Shown: positions 1 to 9,893 of the stretch, piece by piece
How positions within the stretch are numbered: the stretch's first letter is position 1
Layout of the letters: each line of letters begins with the position of its first letter
From: a candidate division FCPU426 bacterium
GTDB taxonomy: Bacteria > Oederibacteriota > Muellerivitia > Muellerivitales > Muellerivitaceae
Direction of reading: 5' to 3'
DNA length: 64,000 bases
Assembly: GCA_027452205.1 (NCBI GenBank)
Contig: DAIDGV010000010.1
Coordinates: forward strand, 62,001-126,000
Made by a program: the position numbers and the translations under genes
Notes under the pieces: generated by a model
What the model saw: the letters and a program-made list of their open reading frames with translations, nothing else
What the model was told of the DNA's origin: nothing
Databases searched by the model: none

Positions 1-810
<810 letters not shown>

Positions 811-848
811 GGCGGGTCATCCGTTGTCGGTATAAACAGGAGGGTTTT

Positions 849-1130
849 ATGATCGTTTCGCTCAGCGTTGTTACCGTCCGTAAAGGCCACGAAGCACAGG
901 TGGTCAAGATCCTCAATGATTTCGTTCAAAAAGAAAAAAAGGTAAAGGGTTGCATCAAGGTCTATATGCGCAAGGCCATCGATAACGCCGACACTTTCAT
1001 GGTCTATGCCGAGTACGACACCAGGGCCAGTTTTGAGGCCGCCAATAAGCTGACCGATGACAAAGCCAAAGACAAAAAGTTCGTTTTGAAGCCCCATGTG
1101 TTGAAGGCCTTTTACGGTAATTTTGACTGA
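849..1130 (+). CDS. ABM-fold small protein (antibiotic biosynthesis monooxygenase-like), 93 aa
   Basis: The product is 93 residues, the usual size for a one-domain dimeric alpha/beta barrel of the ABM family (quinol monooxygenase, heme-degrading and related enzymes). Family-like features are the opening strand IVSLSVVTVRKGHE, the central GCIKVYMRKA and the strand TFMVYAEYDTRASFEA followed by a helix. An AGGAGGG ribosome site lies just before the ATG. The gene sits between guaB and guaA on the same strand with short gaps, so it is probably co-transcribed with purine genes, which is not a usual place for this family. Function cannot be read from the sequence; members act on diverse small aromatic or lipid substrates. 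Confidence 0.75.
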   Translation: MIVSLSVVTVRKGHEAQVVKILNDFVQKEKKVKGCIKVYMRKAIDNADTFMVYAEYDTRASFEAANKLTDDKAKDKKFVLKPHVLKAFYGNFD

Positions 1131-1175
1131 TCCTTTGGGACAGTCATTCCGTCTTATCCCCTTTTGGAGTCCCCT

Positions 1176-2726
1176 TTGAAAAACGATACGATCATCGTCC
1201 TTGATTTTGGAGCGCAATACAGCCAGCTCATCGCCCGCCGGGTGCGGGAATCCAAGGTCTATTGCGAGATCCTGCCTTTCAACGCGACGGTCGATCAGAT
1301 CCTGGCCAAGGCCCCCAAAGGAATCATCCTGTCCGGCGGCCCGGCCAGCGTTTACGCCAAGGGAGCTCCCCATATTTCTGAAGAGATATTTGATCTGGGC
1401 ATTCCCATGTTGGGCATTTGCTACGGCATGCAGCTCATTTCCCACGCCCTCCACGGCAAGGTGCAGAAAGCCCACAAACGGGAATTCGGTCTGGCCCCCT
1501 TGAAGGTGAAGGCGAAACACGCCCTTTTCTCTGGGATCCCCTCGGTCATGAACGCCTGGATGAGCCATGGCGACCACGTGACGAAACTTCCGGCGGGATT
1601 CAAGGTGCTGGCTTCCACTTCCAACTGCCACTTGGCCGCGGCGGGCAATGACCAAAGACAAATTTATGGGATCCAGTTCCATCCTGAAGTGGTCCACACA
1701 CAGAAGGGAACCAAGCTTATCGAGAATTTCGTCCGCAAGATCTGCGGAGCCAAGCCCACTTGGAGCATGGATTCCTACGAAAAGCTGGCTATCGAGCAGA
1801 TTCGCGAACAGGTCGGTAAGGGCCGGGTCATTTGCGGCGTTTCGGGCGGGGTGGATTCCACCGTGGCGGCGGCGCTCATCCACCGGGCCATCGGAAAGCA
1901 ACTTTCCTGTGTTTTCGTGAACAACGGCGTCCTGCGCAAGGGCGAAGCCGAGCAGGTCGTTTCAATGTTCAAGGATCAATTGCGCATCCCAATGACCTAC
2001 GTCAATTCGGAAGCTGTTTTCTTAAAGCTGCTCGATGGGGTCAGTGAACCCGAGAAAAAACGGAAGATCATCGGCAATACCTTCATCCGCATTTTTGAAC
2101 AGACATCGAAAGAATTGGAACGCAAACAAGGACCTTTTGATTTTCTGGCCCAGGGGACCCTTTATCCCGATGTCATTGAAAGCGTTTCCGTGAAGGGGCC
2201 TTCAGCGGTCATCAAGAGCCATCACAATGTGGGCGGTCTGCCCAAGGATATGAAGTTCAAATTGGTCGAACCCCTGCGCGAATTGTTCAAAGATGAGGTC
2301 CGTGAGTTGGGCGCGCGGCTGCGTATCCCCAAAGAGCTGCTCTGGCGCCAGCCTTTCCCAGGCCCGGGTTTGGCAGTTCGTTTATTGGGACCTATTACCA
2401 AGGAACGCCTGGACATCTTGCGGGAAGCGGACGCGATCGTGACCGAAGAGATCCAAAAGGCCGGGCTTTATTACTCCATTTGGCAGTCCTTCGCGGTGCT
2501 GACCCCGATCAAGTCGGTGGGGGTCATGGGGGATGAGCGTACTTATGAGAATGTCTGCGCGATCCGCGCCGTGCATTCGACCGACGCCATGACGGCGGAT
2601 TGGGTCAAATTGCCTTACGACCTGATGGGCCGCATTTCGAACCGCATCATCAATGAAGTGCGCGGCATTAACCGGGTTGTTTATGACATCACCAGTAAAC
2701 CCCCCGGTACGATCGAATGGGAGTAG
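1176..2726 (+). CDS. guaA: GMP synthase (glutamine-hydrolysing)
   Basis: GMP synthase converts XMP to GMP using ATP and ammonia from glutamine. The N-terminal class I amidotransferase domain carries LSGGPASVY, the nucleophile elbow GICYGMQL with Cys near residue 82, and the FHPEV histidine. The ATP pyrophosphatase domain follows with the P-loop VSGGVDST, and the C-terminal dimerisation domain ends in the typical KPPGTIEWE. At 516 residues it has normal length. I chose TTG at 1176 because GGAG at 1166-1169 lies seven bases ahead of it and the protein then starts with the family-like KNDTIIVLDFGAQ; a TTG four codons earlier overlaps that ribosome site. It is the last gene of the presumed guaB operon. 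Confidence 0.97.
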   Translation: MKNDTIIVLDFGAQYSQLIARRVRESKVYCEILPFNATVDQILAKAPKGIILSGGPASVYAKGAPHISEEIFDLGIPMLGICYGMQLISHALHGKVQKAHKREFGLAPLKVKAKHALFSGIPSVMNAWMSHGDHVTKLPAGFKVLASTSNCHLAAAGNDQRQIYGIQFHPEVVHTQKGTKLIENFVRKICGAKPTWSMDSYEKLAIEQIREQVGKGRVICGVSGGVDSTVAAALIHRAIGKQLSCVFVNNGVLRKGEAEQVVSMFKDQLRIPMTYVNSEAVFLKLLDGVSEPEKKRKIIGNTFIRIFEQTSKELERKQGPFDFLAQGTLYPDVIESVSVKGPSAVIKSHHNVGGLPKDMKFKLVEPLRELFKDEVRELGARLRIPKELLWRQPFPGPGLAVRLLGPITKERLDILREADAIVTEEIQKAGLYYSIWQSFAVLTPIKSVGVMGDERTYENVCAIRAVHSTDAMTADWVKLPYDLMGRISNRIINEVRGINRVVYDITSKPPGTIEWE

Positions 2727-2868
2727 GGTTTTAAGGCTTAAAGTCAGGCCATTCCCTCCTTTTATTCCTTTATAATCCCCTCATGTACCAATTTACCGAT
2801 AAGAAAACCTATTTATTGAAATTGGCACAATGCCGATCCCTTATGTTCTTTTTTGAAAGAAAATCGGC

Positions 2869-5800
2869 ATGAATCGTCCGCTTTTCGTCCATCTCCATCT
2901 TCATAGCCAATTCAGCCTGTTAGAAAGCACCGTGCGGCTAGAACCGCTCATGGTGCGGCTTAAAGAATTGCATATGCCGGCGGTCGCCCTGACCGACCGA
3001 TCGAACCTGTTCGGGGCCATTGCTTTCTATCAAAGCGCCCTGGAACACGGCTTGAAGCCCATTATGGGTTGCGAGATATGGATTTCTTCCAACACCCGGG
3101 CCAAGGCACCGGGCCGCCCGGATATCGCTTATCCACTGGTCCTTTTGGCGGAGAATGAGACGGGTTTCAAGAACCTGATGAGACTTTCGTCCGAGAGTTA
3201 CCTGGGGGACTATGTCCAAACGCCCCACGTGAACCGGGCCTTTTTGGCCAGCCACCGGGAGGGGCTTATCGCGCTTTCGGGCGGGGAATTCGGCGAGATC
3301 GACCGGTTGATCCTCAAGGATGAGGCGCCCGAAGCCCTGCGGGTGGCCGAGGAATATCAAGAGATCTTCGGCAAGGACCATTTCTTTCTCGAGATACAAC
3401 AACATCACCAAGCTTATGACCCCAAACTGCGCCAGGCCTTGATCGACCTGTCGGCCAAGACCGCCATTCCCCTAGTGGCGACCAACGGGGTCCGTTATCT
3501 TAAAAAAGAAGAAGCGGATTTTCATGAGGTCCTGCTTTGTTTGGGCCGGGGGGAAGTACTTTCGGACCCCAAACATTTCTCCATGGGCACATCCGAGTAT
3601 TACCTGAAGAGCGCCGCAGAAATGACCGAGGCTTTCGCCGACGTGCCGGGCGCGGTCGAAAGGACGCTTCAGATCACGGAACGCTGCAATATCACCCTTG
3701 AGTTCGGAAAGACCCACATGCCCGCCTTTCCAGTGCCGGAGAAAGGTCTGGATGAAGCGGCCTATTTGGAAAAGATCTGCCAGCAAGGGGTTGTGCGCCG
3801 TTATGGCGAAAAAGCCTCGGACGCAGTGGTTCAAAACCGTCTAAAGGAAGAGCTGAGTATCATCCACAAGACCGGCTTCAGCGGTTATTTCCTCATCGTC
3901 TGGGATTTCATCGCTAAGGCCCGGCAAAAGGGCATCCCCGTAGGACCGGGCCGTGGTTCGGCGGCGGGCAGTTTGGTCTCCTACGTCACCGGCATCACCG
4001 ACGTGGACCCGATCAAATATGACCTTCTTTTTGAACGGTTCATCAATCCGGAACGGGTCAGCGCGCCGGATATCGACGTGGACGTTTGCGACCAGCGCCG
4101 GGGCGAGGTGCTGCAATACATGACCAATACCTATGGCAAGGATCACGTGGCTTCCATCGTCACTTTCGGGACCATGGCGGCCAAGGCGGTCATCCGGGAC
4201 GTAGGCCGGGTACTGGAGGTTCCATTACCGGAAGTTGACCGGATCGCCAAGCTCATCCCCTGGGAACCGAAGATCACCCTGGAAGACGCTTTAGAACGAG
4301 TGCCCGAACTGCGCGCGGTGACCCAGGAACATGGCCCGAACCGCCGGTTATGGGATGTCTCAAGGGCCTTGGAGGGCCTGGTGCGGCACGTTTCGACCCA
4401 CGCGGCGGGCATCATCATCGGCAATGAGCCTCTTTTAGAAAGTATCCCGGTCTGCCGGGGCAGCGCGGATGAAACCCTTAGCCAATACGACATGAACGCC
4501 CTGAAGGAAGTGGGTCTCCTCAAGTTGGATATTTTGGGACTACGCACGCTGAGCGTCATTGACGACACTTTGAAGGCCGTCGAGAAGCGCCGGGGCGAGA
4601 AAGTGGACCTTTCGGCCATTTCCCTGGAGGATGCGACGACCTACCAAATGCTAAGGGCGGCCAAGACCGCGGGGGTCTTCCAGTTGGAATCCCGGGGGAT
4701 GCGGGACTATATCCGCAAATTGGAACCGTCCGAGCTGGAAGACCTGATCGCCTTGAACGCCCTTTACCGGCCCGGGCCTTTGGGTTCGGACATGGTGGAC
4801 GACTTCATCCACCGCAAAAAGGGTCTGGTAAAGGTGCAATATCTTCATCCCAAGCTGGAGCCGATCCTAAAAACGACCTATGGGGTCATCGTTTATCAAG
4901 AACAGGTTATGCGGATCGCCAAGGAACTAGCGGGATTCAGTCTGGGCCAGGCGGACTTGTTGCGCCGGGCGATGGGCAGCAAGAACTCCGAAAAAATGGA
5001 GCAAATGCGCAACCGGTTCCTATCGGGCGCAAAAGAGAACAAGATACCCGAAGAGACCGCGGACGCCATTTTCGACCACATGGCCAAATTCGCCGGATAC
5101 GGGTTCAATAAATCCCACAGCGCGGCCTATGCCTTGCTCGCTTACCAAACCGCCTACCTCAAGACGCATTACACGCCCGAGTTCATGGCGGCGCTTTTGA
5201 CCAGTGAGTCGGGGAACCAGGATAAGGTCTCCCAATATGCCTTCGAGTGTAAAAAGCTAGGCATCACCCTGTTGCCGCCGGACGTGAACGAAAGCGGCGA
5301 TGTTTTTGAGGCCGACGCCAAGGGTAATATCCGATTTACCCTTTCGGCCATCAAGAATGTCGGTACCCCCTCGGTGGAAGCTGTCCTAAAGGCCCGTCAA
5401 AGCGGGCCTTTCAAGTCCCTTTCGGATTTTTGCCAGCGGGTCGATCTGAAGAGTTTCACACCTAAGATGCTCGAGTGCCTGATCGCGGTCGGGTCATTCG
5501 ATTTTACCGGTGTTTCCCGGACGGCCTTGAAAGCCGCGGCAGAAAAGGTGTTCCGGAAAGCTCAGGTCGATCAAGTGGACTCCCAAAAGGGACAGACCTC
5601 GCTCTTTGGCGGAGAGTCGACCGCGGTGGAGTCGTTACCGGAAGTGGCCGAAGAATCCCCGGCCCAGATCCTGATGGCCGAAAAAGAGATCCTCGGGTTC
5701 TATCTTTCGGGACATCCCTTGTCGGAGCATGAATGGGAATTGGAACATTATGTGACGGCCCTGCACGAACTGGAGGAACTGCCCGATGGCAAAGAAGTGC

Positions 5801-6291
5801 GGGTAGCGGGACTTATCCGCGGTCTTTCCAAGAGCATGGCGAAAAAGAGCAAAGAACTTTATGCCCGGTTCACCCTGGAAGACCTGCATTCCCACGTGGA
5901 GGTGCTGGCTTGGCCGGAAGTGTTCCGCAAGAACCAAGCCCTTTTAGCGAAGGATAAGCTCATTGGCCTCAAGGGACGGTTGGACAAGACCGGGGACCGC
6001 ATCCAGATCATCGCCCAGGACGTGATCGACATGAACGAAATGGCGGTGAAATGGGCCAAGGGTGTCAAATTGACCCTGAACGTGGTCGGGTTGGACGAGA
6101 CCTTGCTTCCGAAAGTGAAGGCCATCTGCGAAAAGCATCCGGGCCAAGCAAAGGTCTACTTCCATATGCAGACGACCCATCATGGTTTGATGGTCTTGGA
6201 GGCGGAAGGGCTCTTGGTCAAGCCTTCCAAGGCTTTTTACAACGAGGTTCAGACCCTATTGGGTGACGATAGCGTGGAGATCGAACTTTAA
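2869..6291 (+). CDS. dnaE: DNA polymerase III alpha subunit
   Basis: This is the replicative polymerase catalytic subunit, 1140 residues, near the usual 1100-1160 for DnaE. The N-terminal PHP domain begins with FVHLHLHSQFSLLES. The C-family polymerase core shows GPGRGSAAGSLVSY and the metal-binding APDIDVDVCDQRRGE motif (two catalytic aspartates), the thumb/fingers region with NALYRPGPLGSDM, and the GYGFNKSHSAAYALLAYQTAYLK block. Helix-hairpin-helix and OB-fold segments follow (VRVAGLIRGLSKSMAKK). No proofreading exonuclease insert is present, so this is DnaE rather than PolC. The 142 bp upstream holds a TATAAT at 2771-2776 with no good -35 box. It converges with the next gene, leaving only three bases between stops. 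Confidence 0.97.
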   Translation: MNRPLFVHLHLHSQFSLLESTVRLEPLMVRLKELHMPAVALTDRSNLFGAIAFYQSALEHGLKPIMGCEIWISSNTRAKAPGRPDIAYPLVLLAENETGFKNLMRLSSESYLGDYVQTPHVNRAFLASHREGLIALSGGEFGEIDRLILKDEAPEALRVAEEYQEIFGKDHFFLEIQQHHQAYDPKLRQALIDLSAKTAIPLVATNGVRYLKKEEADFHEVLLCLGRGEVLSDPKHFSMGTSEYYLKSAAEMTEAFADVPGAVERTLQITERCNITLEFGKTHMPAFPVPEKGLDEAAYLEKICQQGVVRRYGEKASDAVVQNRLKEELSIIHKTGFSGYFLIVWDFIAKARQKGIPVGPGRGSAAGSLVSYVTGITDVDPIKYDLLFERFINPERVSAPDIDVDVCDQRRGEVLQYMTNTYGKDHVASIVTFGTMAAKAVIRDVGRVLEVPLPEVDRIAKLIPWEPKITLEDALERVPELRAVTQEHGPNRRLWDVSRALEGLVRHVSTHAAGIIIGNEPLLESIPVCRGSADETLSQYDMNALKEVGLLKLDILGLRTLSVIDDTLKAVEKRRGEKVDLSAISLEDATTYQMLRAAKTAGVFQLESRGMRDYIRKLEPSELEDLIALNALYRPGPLGSDMVDDFIHRKKGLVKVQYLHPKLEPILKTTYGVIVYQEQVMRIAKELAGFSLGQADLLRRAMGSKNSEKMEQMRNRFLSGAKENKIPEETADAIFDHMAKFAGYGFNKSHSAAYALLAYQTAYLKTHYTPEFMAALLTSESGNQDKVSQYAFECKKLGITLLPPDVNESGDVFEADAKGNIRFTLSAIKNVGTPSVEAVLKARQSGPFKSLSDFCQRVDLKSFTPKMLECLIAVGSFDFTGVSRTALKAAAEKVFRKAQVDQVDSQKGQTSLFGGESTAVESLPEVAEESPAQILMAEKEILGFYLSGHPLSEHEWELEHYVTALHELEELPDGKEVRVAGLIRGLSKSMAKKSKELYARFTLEDLHSHVEVLAWPEVFRKNQALLAKDKLIGLKGRLDKTGDRIQIIAQDVIDMNEMAVKWAKGVKLTLNVVGLDETLLPKVKAICEKHPGQAKVYFHMQTTHHGLMVLEAEGLLVKPSKAFYNEVQTLLGDDSVEIEL

Positions 6292-6294
6292 CCG

Positions 6295-8637
6295 TTATTT
6301 CCGGCTTGCCGCGAGAAGTTGGTCCAAATTTTGGATCGAGGGGTTCTTGTAAGGGTCTGGATGGAGCGATCCGACCGTTTCAAAATCCGACAAGGCTTTC
6401 TTCCGCTGGTTTTCCGATAAATAAAGCAATCCCCGGCAGTAATAGGCTTCCGCGCTCAGGGTATTCCCCCGAATGGCTTCGGCAATATGGTCAAAGGCCG
6501 CTGTCTTTTCGCCCGCCCGATATTCATCAAAGGCCATTTGAGCCATGATCTTGGCGCTAAAGGTGGGGTCCAGCGCGAAAGCCCGCTGGGTTTCCTGCTG
6601 GGCTTGCTTCTTTTGTCCCGTCTTCTCCAAAGCCAGCACCCAATTGAGCCGAAAAAAGGGGCTGGAAGGCGCCTGGTCGACCGACCGGCGATAAGCGGCC
6701 TCAGCTTGGGGCCAAGCATGGGGATCGGCGGTGGCCAAAGTGGAATAAATACGGCCTTCGTCGTTAGAGTAATAAGCATTGGCCGGGCTCATACGAACCG
6801 CCTTTTGATAATAAGTCAAAGCCTTGTCCAATCCATCGGCGGCTTGAGCTGGAATAGCCCGGGCCCTTTCTTCATAGGCCAAACCAGCGTAAAGGGTGTA
6901 TTTCACATCCCAAGGAAAAAGCTGAAAAGCCCTTTGCGTGTAGTGAATTTGGTTCGTCGAGTAATAATCCACGGCCTCCTTGGAGGTTTGGGAGTTCCTG
7001 GCTTTTAAGGCCGACGAAAAATCGTCGCTCTTGGCGAAAGCGATGTCCGCCGCCAGCCGGCGGAGGGGGAAGAAGAGGATAAAACCGATCAATAAGACCA
7101 AAATTGAACGGTAAATCACTATTCCTGAGCCTGACGCAGGCTTCGAATAGGCCTCGGGATCGTCCTTTTTCTCTAAATGGCCTACGATGGCCAATAAAAA
7201 GAACCAGATCAAATTGATCGCAGCCACACCGAAGCTAAAAAGATTCTGGACCTGGTAAGCGAAAGCGGAAGCCAAGAGCGCGATCAAGATCCAATGGGTG
7301 TTTTCTTTGTGTCCGCGATAAAGCTTTACCCAAACCGATAAAAAAACGAATAAAAGGACAATATAGGAGGCCAGACCGATCAGCCCACTGGTAGCCGCGA
7401 TCTGTAAAAGTTCGTTATGCGCCATCCGGGAGCTGGTAAAGAGACCATCGATCTGATTGAAATCGATCCCACAATAATGGGGAAAGGCGATCTTGAAAGT
7501 ATCCAAACCAACTCCAAAAATCGGATTAGCTTTGATGATGGAGATAGCCGGTCTCCAGATATGAAGACGGGATTCAGCGAGACTTTGGGGAATATGAAGC
7601 ATTGAATCGCCCAACCGTTGCAGAAAAGACCAACCGAACACCAATAAAAAGAGACCGAGCGCCAACATTGCGGTCACGAACGGTAGTTTGGGTAAAGATA
7701 TCCAGGCTTGACGGCACCGTTCAAGAATGGACTTTTCTTGGAACCCCAAAAATATCCACAAAAGCCCTCCCAAGAAGGCGGCTAAGAAGCCTCCGCGGCT
7801 GCCGGTACTCAAAAGACCAAGGAGAAGAACGGTGCCCACGAAAAAACGGAAGGCCCAAGACCGAAAACGAGCGGCTTGAATACAAAAGAAAGATAAAAGG
7901 AAAAGTCCCAGTACGCGCGTGATGAAGCCGAAGTCATTCGAAGGGGAAAGGTTGAGAAAAGACTGACCTTTGATGGTCGCTAAAAAGAGAAGCCCAAGAG
8001 AAATGATCAATAGAATGACCGAAGCGGGCGAAAAAACAGGTTTTTGTTCGGGCTCCGCTTCGTTCTTTTCAAAACAAAGGGTCAAAAAGAGGGGGATAGC
8101 CATAGCAATATAGGCCGAAAGGAAATTGGGGTTGCCCAAAGCGGCGAATTCACGGGTGGTATTGACCGAATTGGGGTTCCATTGGACGAAGTCGAATTGA
8201 AAATGCTGGGCGATCGCGTGAAGGGAAGAAAGAAAAGCGCCTAGAACAATGAAGTAAAAGACCCGGCGGATCGAAGCGGGGTCCAAAACCGAGATAAAGA
8301 TCAGGTACCAAGCTAGATAGGTTAAAAGCGTGTAAAGCCCGGCGAAGTTCTCGTAATCGCCGACAAGACTGGTTTGCCAGCTTAAGCTGATCGCGGGGAG
8401 GCAAGCGAGGGCCTGGGTAGCCACAAAAAGGACCAGAAAGAGGGTTGTTTTTCCCGACAGAACGATATTTTCGGAAAAAAGTAGAAAAAAGAGAAGGGGA
8501 AGAGCCGCCAAAGCGATAAAAGTGAGTTTCGACAGCTCAAATTGATCGTGGGATGGCGTGAACAACAACAAAGGGGTCAAAAGAAAAACGGTGGAGAGTG
8601 AGAGCGGGACAAGAGTTCGTTTTATTTTTTCGTGCAT
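6295..8637 (-). CDS. O-antigen ligase-like polytopic membrane protein with C-terminal TPRs
   Basis: The 780-residue product has roughly a dozen hydrophobic segments in its first 480 residues, then a soluble region. The membrane part carries the O-antigen ligase/polymerase (Wzy_C/WaaL) signatures: STGSRGGFLAAFLGG, GVGLDTFKIAFPHYCG and AHNELLQIAATSGLIGL. The C-terminal third has TPR-like helices, for example KALTYYQKAVRMSPANAYYSND. Such ligase-TPR proteins join or polymerise surface glycans at the periplasmic face of the inner membrane; which glycan cannot be told. It stands alone, not in a visible polysaccharide cluster, although galE lies about 3 kb away. Start is the first ATG; no strong ribosome site is seen. 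Confidence 0.85.
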   Translation of the reverse strand: MHEKIKRTLVPLSLSTVFLLTPLLLFTPSHDQFELSKLTFIALAALPLLFFLLFSENIVLSGKTTLFLVLFVATQALACLPAISLSWQTSLVGDYENFAGLYTLLTYLAWYLIFISVLDPASIRRVFYFIVLGAFLSSLHAIAQHFQFDFVQWNPNSVNTTREFAALGNPNFLSAYIAMAIPLFLTLCFEKNEAEPEQKPVFSPASVILLIISLGLLFLATIKGQSFLNLSPSNDFGFITRVLGLFLLSFFCIQAARFRSWAFRFFVGTVLLLGLLSTGSRGGFLAAFLGGLLWIFLGFQEKSILERCRQAWISLPKLPFVTAMLALGLFLLVFGWSFLQRLGDSMLHIPQSLAESRLHIWRPAISIIKANPIFGVGLDTFKIAFPHYCGIDFNQIDGLFTSSRMAHNELLQIAATSGLIGLASYIVLLFVFLSVWVKLYRGHKENTHWILIALLASAFAYQVQNLFSFGVAAINLIWFFLLAIVGHLEKKDDPEAYSKPASGSGIVIYRSILVLLIGFILFFPLRRLAADIAFAKSDDFSSALKARNSQTSKEAVDYYSTNQIHYTQRAFQLFPWDVKYTLYAGLAYEERARAIPAQAADGLDKALTYYQKAVRMSPANAYYSNDEGRIYSTLATADPHAWPQAEAAYRRSVDQAPSSPFFRLNWVLALEKTGQKKQAQQETQRAFALDPTFSAKIMAQMAFDEYRAGEKTAAFDHIAEAIRGNTLSAEAYYCRGLLYLSENQRKKALSDFETVGSLHPDPYKNPSIQNLDQLLAASRK

Positions 8638-8733
8638 GAGGATCGTCCGAAAAATTTAATTTCACGAAAAAATTCTGGAGCGCGCGAGTGAACGAAAAGT
8701 ATTTGTTTATCAAGCTGAAAATCGATTTTGCCC

Positions 8734-8761
8734 TTGACACTATAGTCGATAGTTTTATACT
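8734..8761 (+). promoter_or_regulatory. Sigma-70-type promoter ahead of speE-like gene, in the 8638-8948 gap
   Basis: Within the 311-bp AT-rich gap between divergent genes, TTGACA at 8734-8739 and TATACT at 8756-8761 are separated by 16 bp, a near-consensus vegetative promoter facing the polyamine genes. It would give a leader of about 180 nt before the ATG at 8949. The leader contains AT-rich runs and a poly-purine GGAG at 8934-8937. I see no riboswitch that I recognise and no convincing small gene. The opposite-facing promoter of the ligase-like gene was not identifiable. Confidence 0.6.
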
Positions 8762-8948
8762 TGAAAAATAATTCTCGTAAAATTTTATTGCTTGAACGAT
8801 TAAAAATTTTCTCGAGGAGTTCTTTCAAGCCGACCGACACCACGAAGGCCCTTTTCTGGCGCCTTTCACCACAAGATCGAAAAAACGCGGAAATCCACGA
8901 ATAAAATTTTATTTTATTTCCGGCCGCCCGAATGGAGACGAGTTCTTT

Positions 8949-9893
8949 ATGTCCGACACTATCAATCCACATTGGCACATTGAATTTTATGCCCCTGATG
9001 AAGCCCATATGCGGGGCATCTCCAAGATATACGCTTCCGAGCAGACCCCCTTCCAAAAAGTTGAAGTGATCCAATCCACCCACTATGGCAAATGCCTCAT
9101 TTTGGACGGCTATATGCAGTCCGCCCAACTGGATGAGTTCATCTATCACGAAAATCTGGTGCATCCGGCCATGGTCAGCTGTCCCAACCCCAAGAAAGTC
9201 GCCATCATTGGCGGCGGTGAGGGAGCTACCTTATATGAGGTTCTTCGCCATAAAACGGTCGAACGCTGCTGGATGATCGATATCGACCAGCGCATCGTGG
9301 AACTTTGTGACGAATATATGCCGGAGTGGCACCGGGGAGCCTTTAAGGACAAGCGGACCACCCTTTTGTTCGAGGATGGCCGTAAGTTCCTGGAGAACAG
9401 CAAAGAAAAGTTCGACGTGATCATCATCGATATCCCGGAACCGGTGGAAGAAGGGCCGGCTTACCTGCTTTATACGGAAGAGTTCTACCGGATGGTCTCT
9501 GAAAAGCTCAATGATGGGGGTATGGTGGCCCTTCAGTCGGGCTGCTCGGCCGAAAAAGAACTGCGTTGCTTGGCGGCCATCCATAACACCCTCAAAAAAG
9601 TGTTCCCGATCGTCTATTCCTGGCCGGCGAACGTGCCTTCTTTCGACATTCCTTGGAGTTTTACCATGGCTTCGAAGACCGTGGACCCCAAGAAGCTCAA
9701 ACGCGAGGACGTCAATCGTATCTTGAAGGAACGCGGCGTCGGGGAATTGCGCTATTATGACGGGGAAACCCACGAGGGTATTTTTTATATCCCGAAATAC
9801 CTCCGCGACGGGTTCGTGAGATTAACCGAGACCATCCGGGACGACAAGCCTTTGGCTTATAAGTTCTTGGGTGAGGAGAAAAACTCGAAATAA
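8949..9893 (+). CDS. speE: Spermidine synthase-family aminopropyltransferase
   Basis: The enzyme transfers an aminopropyl group from decarboxylated S-adenosylmethionine to an amine acceptor. At 314 residues it has an N-terminal beta hairpin domain and a Rossmann core. Visible motifs are HYGKCLILDGYMQSA, the cofactor site IIGGGEGATLYEVLRH, the acidic MIDIDQRIVELC, and DIPEPVEEGPAYLLYTEEFY. The last motif departs from the DSSDP form of ordinary spermidine synthases and resembles the DLADPVEGGP-type seen in thermospermine-like enzymes, so the acceptor may not be putrescine. The next gene starts directly after the stop codon, giving a tight two-gene unit with a decarboxylase. Family certain, substrate uncertain. 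Confidence 0.9.
   Translation: MSDTINPHWHIEFYAPDEAHMRGISKIYASEQTPFQKVEVIQSTHYGKCLILDGYMQSAQLDEFIYHENLVHPAMVSCPNPKKVAIIGGGEGATLYEVLRHKTVERCWMIDIDQRIVELCDEYMPEWHRGAFKDKRTTLLFEDGRKFLENSKEKFDVIIIDIPEPVEEGPAYLLYTEEFYRMVSEKLNDGGMVALQSGCSAEKELRCLAAIHNTLKKVFPIVYSWPANVPSFDIPWSFTMASKTVDPKKLKREDVNRILKERGVGELRYYDGETHEGIFYIPKYLRDGFVRLTETIRDDKPLAYKFLGEEKNSK

Noticed and set aside
2820-2840. Sigma-54 promoter before dnaE (TGGCAC)
   Set aside because: The -12 TTGC element is missing at the right distance, and sigma-54 control of dnaE is unlikely.
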